Notes under the pieces: generated by a model | Seen by the model: the letters and a program-made list of their open reading frames with translations, nothing else | Told to the model about the DNA's origin: nothing | Databases searched by the model: none | DNA from: Gammaproteobacteria bacterium | Lineage (GTDB): Bacteria > Pseudomonadota > Gammaproteobacteria > Chromatiales > Chromatiaceae | DNA length: 8,467 bases | Assembly (NCBI GenBank): GCA_030620735.1 | Contig: JAUXDV010000073.1 | Location: 1-8,467, forward strand | Direction: 5' to 3' | In this document: positions 4,829-8,467 of the stretch, piece after piece | Layout: each line of letters starts with the position of its first letter | Position numbering within the stretch: the first letter of the stretch is position 1 | Program-made: the position numbers and the translations under genes

Positions 4829-7697
4829 ATTTTTTCAGCAGTTCCTGTACGGCCCGCTGCTGATGAGCACTCCCTTCAGACAGGACTTCATCAAGAATAT
4901 CCTTGGCCCCATCCACATCACCCATGTCGGCAAACGCAGCGGCCAGATCAATTTTTGCATCCAACTCCGCCTGCTTCAAGGTCGATGGATCTGTATCAAA
5001 CGAGGTGATGGAGAGCTCTTCAGACTCTGCAATCGGCAGCGCATCTTCCTCACCGGGAGAGAGTGCATCGCTCTCTTCTACCGTCTGATTGGCACTCCCT
5101 GAAAAAATATCGTTAAAATCATCGTTGATGTGTGAATCGATGCCGAATGAGTCATCGAGTGAGATGATGTCTATCTCCTGATCAGCTGCAGCGTTCTCAT
5201 CGACAACAAGATCCTCCTCCAGCTCCAGGTCTTCAACAATTTCAGAGCCCGGCATGGCATTGGTTACAGGGTTATCCAGTATTGCCGCAGTTTCATCCAG
5301 GGCAATACCAGCTTCCGAGAGCAACTCATCAGAATTTTTATCCTCGAGCACCATCTCAAATGCACGCAAAGCCTCTTCAAGATCGGAGTCAGATTGACCC
5401 CCACTCCCGGCCACATCCTCGCCACTGCTTTTTTCGACTGCGCCGAAATCGAGATCAATGATCTCAGCATCAGAGTGCTTCCGGCTTACAACATCCGGTG
5501 AATCAACGACGCTCGGAAGCAGGTCAGCATGCATACCTTCTATATTTTGCCAATCTTCGGGGTCAATGTTGAACCCGCTTGTCTCCAGCTGATTCATCTC
5601 TGCTTCAAATGCACGACGGTCTTTATTCGCGTGGAGCAACTCTATCAACTGCATATGCAGTTCCATGCGCGCCGGATCCGCATCAACTGCCTGCATGAGC
5701 ACCTCCTGCGCCTGCTGATTTTCTCCATTGCGCAGCAGGACTTTTACAAGTTGCAGAGGATCAAGTGCTACCGGCTCCTCAATCGAAAAAACCTCGGGAG
5801 GCTCAAACAGCTTCGTGGATTCCTGATTCGGCTGTTGAATCAGGGTTTCATCCGCATCAGATACTTCTCCGACACTCTCAACCTCACCCTCTTGAAGCGT
5901 GTCGCTGCTCACGCCAGCCAGCCTTTTCTCTGTCAGACTCTCGTCAAGCGGAATCTCGTCGCTGAGACCCTGATCAGGTCCTGTACGTTTTTTGCTGCCA
6001 CGACCAAGAAGAAAAGAGAGAAGCAGTCCCAGAACACCCACTCCGCCGGCGGTAAGCAGCAGGTTATTTTCAATGCCTTCAATGATTGAATCACGCCCGC
6101 CTCCAGGTACAGCAGCTGCCTCCTCGTGCAGAATTTCGGTGGATGGCGCTGTGCTCATCTCAGTGCTTGCAACCACCGCTTCTGTTTCAGTCGCCGGACT
6201 CCCGGTTTGCTGCTCCTCTGCTGCTGGCGGGGAAGATGAAGCATCTTCTGCCTGTGTCTCCTCGCCGGCGACAGTGTCCACATCGTCTGTTGCAACCGGA
6301 GAGGGTTGATCGGCTTCACCCCTGGAGGGTTCGACATCTTCACTCGTGTCCGTTTCCGCGGATGTCTGTTGCTGCTCAGGATTGTCATCGGCAAGGTCCT
6401 CATCCTTCATGTCAGCATCATCAGCACTCAATAGCTCTTGAGCGGATTCCTCTGCAACTGCTTCTTCTGCGGCAACAGAACCGGCATCAGCCAGCAGCAG
6501 CAGTTGTTCATCCGTGACATCCAATTGCTCGTCATCATCCTTCGACCTCTGCGTATCGATCTGGCGGTATAACCCCTGTAGTTGAGCCAGCTCACCTTTC
6601 ATCTTGATCAGCTTGTGCGCAACTCTCAGCTGCTCCTCCAGCAATGCGACACGTGATTTCAGCGCCCTGTTTTCATCAACTTCCCCTGTATCTGCGGAGA
6701 GACCGCTCTTGCCTGACTCCAGGTCTCCGCCGAATGCCCCCTCATTGACAGCATCAGCCGCAGAATCCAGGCGTAATTGACCTCCAACCCCGGCCTCCGG
6801 CGGTGTTACAACTGCCGTCTGCTGCGCAGGAGGCGCTGCAGGTTCGGCTGCCAGGGCAATAATTTCAGGAGAGAGACGCTTCGACGACCTGACTGATTTT
6901 CTGGCCCGCAAGGCTTGCTCGTGTTTCGCCACCCTCTTTACAGCTGCACCGCCCGATATACCCTGGATGACCTCTGCAGATGGAATACGCAGCAACTGAC
7001 CTTTCTTTAGCAGATTCATATTGCCGCGCAGAAATGACTCCGGATTCTCCTCATGAATAGCCACCATGGTTTGCTGCATGGTTGCATCGGTGGGGCGTAC
7101 TTTGGAAGCAACCTGCCATAAGCTTGTGCCTGTCATTGTCTGCGCAACAGGGCCTTGTATGTCGCTGGCTGGAGAGGTTGCCGCCGCCTCCTCTTCAGGC
7201 GCCGCCGGTAACACCTTCTGTTTCTGTGGCTGTGGCTTTTTATCATCGGTTTGCACAGGCGTCCTGGCAGTCACGCTTGCGGCATCAACCGCAGCAGCTT
7301 TTTTTCCAGAGTAGAGAGGAGGATCAAGCAACAGCGTAAAATCCTTGATCATCTTGCCATTGGCCCACTTGGCGTCAACAACAAAACTGAGAAAAGGCTC
7401 CACCACCGCCTTACGACTGGTCACCCTGATTGCAGGACCTTTATTGCTCTGAATGATTGAAAAGCTTAAACCTTCGAGTTTCGCACTCCAGTCAACACCG
7501 GCATTTTTGAAATCAGAGCGTGATGCAAGCTTGATTTTGAGTGCTGAGAGTTCATCCGCTTTGACTCCCTGCAGATCAATTGTTGCTTTCAGCGGCTGGT
7601 TGATAAAGGAGTGAACATGAATCTGGCCCAGCGTCAAAGCGTGGGCGCCGCTTGAAAGCATGATCAGAAGTGAAGGAATCGTCAATCGCTTTAGCAT
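4821..7697 (-). CDS. fimV: FimV/HubP-family polar peptidoglycan-binding protein
   Basis: FimV proteins are inner-membrane polar hubs that bind peptidoglycan and are needed for type IV pilus assembly, twitching and polar positioning in Pseudomonas, Vibrio (HubP) and relatives. The 958-residue protein has the full architecture. A signal peptide (1-20) ends AHA before LTLGQIHVHSFINQPLKA, the conserved FimV N-terminal domain (about 21-125). A LysM-like segment of the FimV type follows (188-239, TSLWQVASKVRP...NLLKKGQLLRIPS), then a coiled coil (340-383) and an acidic, Ala/Glu/Asp/Thr/Ser-rich linker (385-535). One membrane span (about 547-564) is followed by GRGSKKR, which places the C-terminal half in the cytoplasm. 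A TPR-like pair of helices (646-705), a second acidic region, and the C-terminal FimV motif (908-957, AELDAKIDLAAAFADMGD...) complete it. It starts 47 bp after asd. Whether type IV pili exist here cannot be told from the window. Confidence 0.95.
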   Translation of the reverse strand: MLKRLTIPSLLIMLSSGAHALTLGQIHVHSFINQPLKATIDLQGVKADELSALKIKLASRSDFKNAGVDWSAKLEGLSFSIIQSNKGPAIRVTSRKAVVEPFLSFVVDAKWANGKMIKDFTLLLDPPLYSGKKAAAVDAASVTARTPVQTDDKKPQPQKQKVLPAAPEEEAAATSPASDIQGPVAQTMTGTSLWQVASKVRPTDATMQQTMVAIHEENPESFLRGNMNLLKKGQLLRIPSAEVIQGISGGAAVKRVAKHEQALRARKSVRSSKRLSPEIIALAAEPAAPPAQQTAVVTPPEAGVGGQLRLDSAADAVNEGAFGGDLESGKSGLSADTGEVDENRALKSRVALLEEQLRVAHKLIKMKGELAQLQGLYRQIDTQRSKDDDEQLDVTDEQLLLLADAGSVAAEEAVAEESAQELLSADDADMKDEDLADDNPEQQQTSAETDTSEDVEPSRGEADQPSPVATDDVDTVAGEETQAEDASSSPPAAEEQQTGSPATETEAVVASTEMSTAPSTEILHEEAAAVPGGGRDSIIEGIENNLLLTAGGVGVLGLLLSFLLGRGSKKRTGPDQGLSDEIPLDESLTEKRLAGVSSDTLQEGEVESVGEVSDADETLIQQPNQESTKLFEPPEVFSIEEPVALDPLQLVKVLLRNGENQQAQEVLMQAVDADPARMELHMQLIELLHANKDRRAFEAEMNQLETSGFNIDPEDWQNIEGMHADLLPSVVDSPDVVSRKHSDAEIIDLDFGAVEKSSGEDVAGSGGQSDSDLEEALRAFEMVLEDKNSDELLSEAGIALDETAAILDNPVTNAMPGSEIVEDLELEEDLVVDENAAADQEIDIISLDDSFGIDSHINDDFNDIFSGSANQTVEESDALSPGEEDALPIAESEELSITSFDTDPSTLKQAELDAKIDLAAAFADMGDVDGAKDILDEVLSEGSAHQQRAVQELLKKYL

Positions 7698-7744
7698 ATT
7701 GTTTCTCTACTACTCATGGTGCAATAATAATCTTCAGGAGACGC
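7698..7744 (-). other. asd-fimV spacer
   Basis: This is a 47-bp spacer with no terminator hairpin and no clear promoter. The site before the fimV ATG is weak (AGAGA about 7 nt upstream). The short distance allows asd and fimV to be co-transcribed, but the sequence does not prove it. Confidence 0.4.
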
Positions 7745-8467
7745 CTATCCACCGGACAGGATCGCCAGCATTCTTCGCAAAGGCTCTGCGGCTCCCCACA
7801 GAAGCTGATCACCCACGGTAAAAGCCGAGAGATACTCCGGCCCCATATTCATTTTCCGCAATCTGCCGACCGGTACGGACAATGTGCCTGTCACCGCTGC
7901 AGGAGTTAACTCCCGCACACTCAATTCGCGTTCATTGGGGATCACTTTGACCCACTGGTTAGCAGATGCAAGCATGGATTCGATCTCATCCATGGGAATA
8001 TCGCCCTTCAACTTGATGGTCAAGGCCTGACTGTGGGAGCGCATTGCTCCAATTCTGACACATAAGCCGTCAATAGGTACAGGATTACTGCCTGATCCAA
8101 GAATTTTATTGGATTCCACACCGCCTTTCCACTCCTCCTTGCTCTGCCCGTTCTCCAGGCGCACATCGATCCATGGAAGCAGGCTGCCAGCCAGCGGTGC
8201 GCCAAACTGTGCAGTTGGGAACTCATCACCGCGAATGGCGTTGGAAACAGCACGATCAATATCAAGGATTGCAGAAGAGGGGTCCTGCAGCTTGTCAGCA
8301 ACCGACGCATGTACTGCGCCCATCTGGGAGATCAGCTCCCGCATGTTGCGCGCACCTGCGCCGGAAGCCGCCTGGTAGGTCATTGCGCTCGCCCACTCCA
8401 CCATCTCTTCACGGAAGAGTCCACCCAGCGCCATCAGCATCAGACTGACCGTACAGTTGCCGCCGAT
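7745..8467 (-). CDS. asd: Aspartate-semialdehyde dehydrogenase, C-terminal part
   Basis: Asd reduces L-aspartyl-4-phosphate with NADPH to aspartate semialdehyde, the branch point for diaminopimelate/lysine, threonine and methionine. The frame is open to the window edge, so the last 240 residues are visible; the first third is outside. The fragment opens IGGNCTVSLMLMALGGLF, in which Cys5 is the active-site nucleophile. TYQAASGAGARNMREL follows (30-45), then the active-site His in CVRIGAMRSHSQA (residue 145 of the fragment; the Cys-His distance of 140 is close to that of the E. coli enzyme). It ends FTVGDQLLWGAAEPLRRML, characteristic of the E. coli/Vibrio type and unlike the shorter Gram-positive/Pseudomonas Asd2 form. 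An internal Met at 8440 is not the true start, because the catalytic Cys lies upstream of it. The gene is intact as far as seen. Confidence 0.97.
   Translation of the reverse strand: MGGNCTVSLMLMALGGLFREEMVEWASAMTYQAASGAGARNMRELISQMGAVHASVADKLQDPSSAILDIDRAVSNAIRGDEFPTAQFGAPLAGSLLPWIDVRLENGQSKEEWKGGVESNKILGSGSNPVPIDGLCVRIGAMRSHSQALTIKLKGDIPMDEIESMLASANQWVKVIPNERELSVRELTPAAVTGTLSVPVGRLRKMNMGPEYLSAFTVGDQLLWGAAEPLRRMLAILSGG

Noticed and set aside
5529..6517. Several plus-strand frames opposite fimV with Arg/Leu/Gln/Ser-rich translations
   Set aside because: They arise from the biased codons of the acidic FimV linker read backwards and have no gene-like features.
7691..7717. An 8-codon mini-ORF (ATG at 7717) overlapping the fimV start codon
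   Set aside because: It has no Shine-Dalgarno and no recognisable leader features; a short ORF like this is expected by chance.
1..8467. A mobile island, phage, toxin-antitoxin or defence system
   Set aside because: All sizeable genes are recognised housekeeping genes in conserved order; no transposase, integrase or tRNA gene is present.

Overview
All eight genes in this 8.5 kb window lie on the minus strand. In transcription order (right to left) they are asd (3' part) – fimV – truA – trpF – trpB – trpA – accD – folC (5' end). This is a conserved gammaproteobacterial housekeeping neighbourhood. The Asd is the E. coli-like type, FimV is a gammaproteobacterial polar/pilus protein, and trpFBA sits between truA and accD, separate from the other trp genes. 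Together with moderate GC and several small dispersed repeats in the spacers, this suggests a free-living-type or environmental gammaproteobacterium, possibly near the sulfur-oxidising Chromatiales-like groups. The species-level guess is inference only.

Right part (4821–8467): the C-terminal two thirds of aspartate-semialdehyde dehydrogenase, with its catalytic Cys at the window edge. A 47-bp spacer follows, then a 958-residue FimV (signal peptide, LysM, coiled coil, acidic linker, one membrane span, TPR-like segment, C-terminal FimV motif). Middle (3807–4820): a 178-bp spacer carrying a strong hairpin repeat and a small tandem duplication at the fimV stop codon, then the tRNA pseudouridine synthase gene truA and a 71-bp AT-rich spacer. 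Left part (1–3806): a compact trpF-trpB-trpA block with overlapping ends, an 80-bp spacer holding a large inverted repeat, then accD, whose end overlaps the start of folC.

Functionally, trpF, trpB and trpA convert phosphoribosylanthranilate-derived intermediates to tryptophan. TrpA and TrpB form the tryptophan synthase complex, and their genes are translationally coupled. AccD is the beta subunit of acetyl-CoA carboxyltransferase (first step of fatty acid synthesis), FolC makes folylpolyglutamates, and TruA modifies tRNA anticodon arms. Asd makes aspartate semialdehyde for lysine/diaminopimelate, threonine and methionine.

I see no transferred island, phage, CRISPR, toxin or undescribed enzyme system. 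All open reading frames of credible size are recognised housekeeping genes. The unexplained material is in the spacers: a GCAAAG-type hairpin repeat, a CCTAAAAC-type repeat present twice (once folded into a hairpin directly before the accD ribosome binding site), and a duplication around the fimV stop codon.
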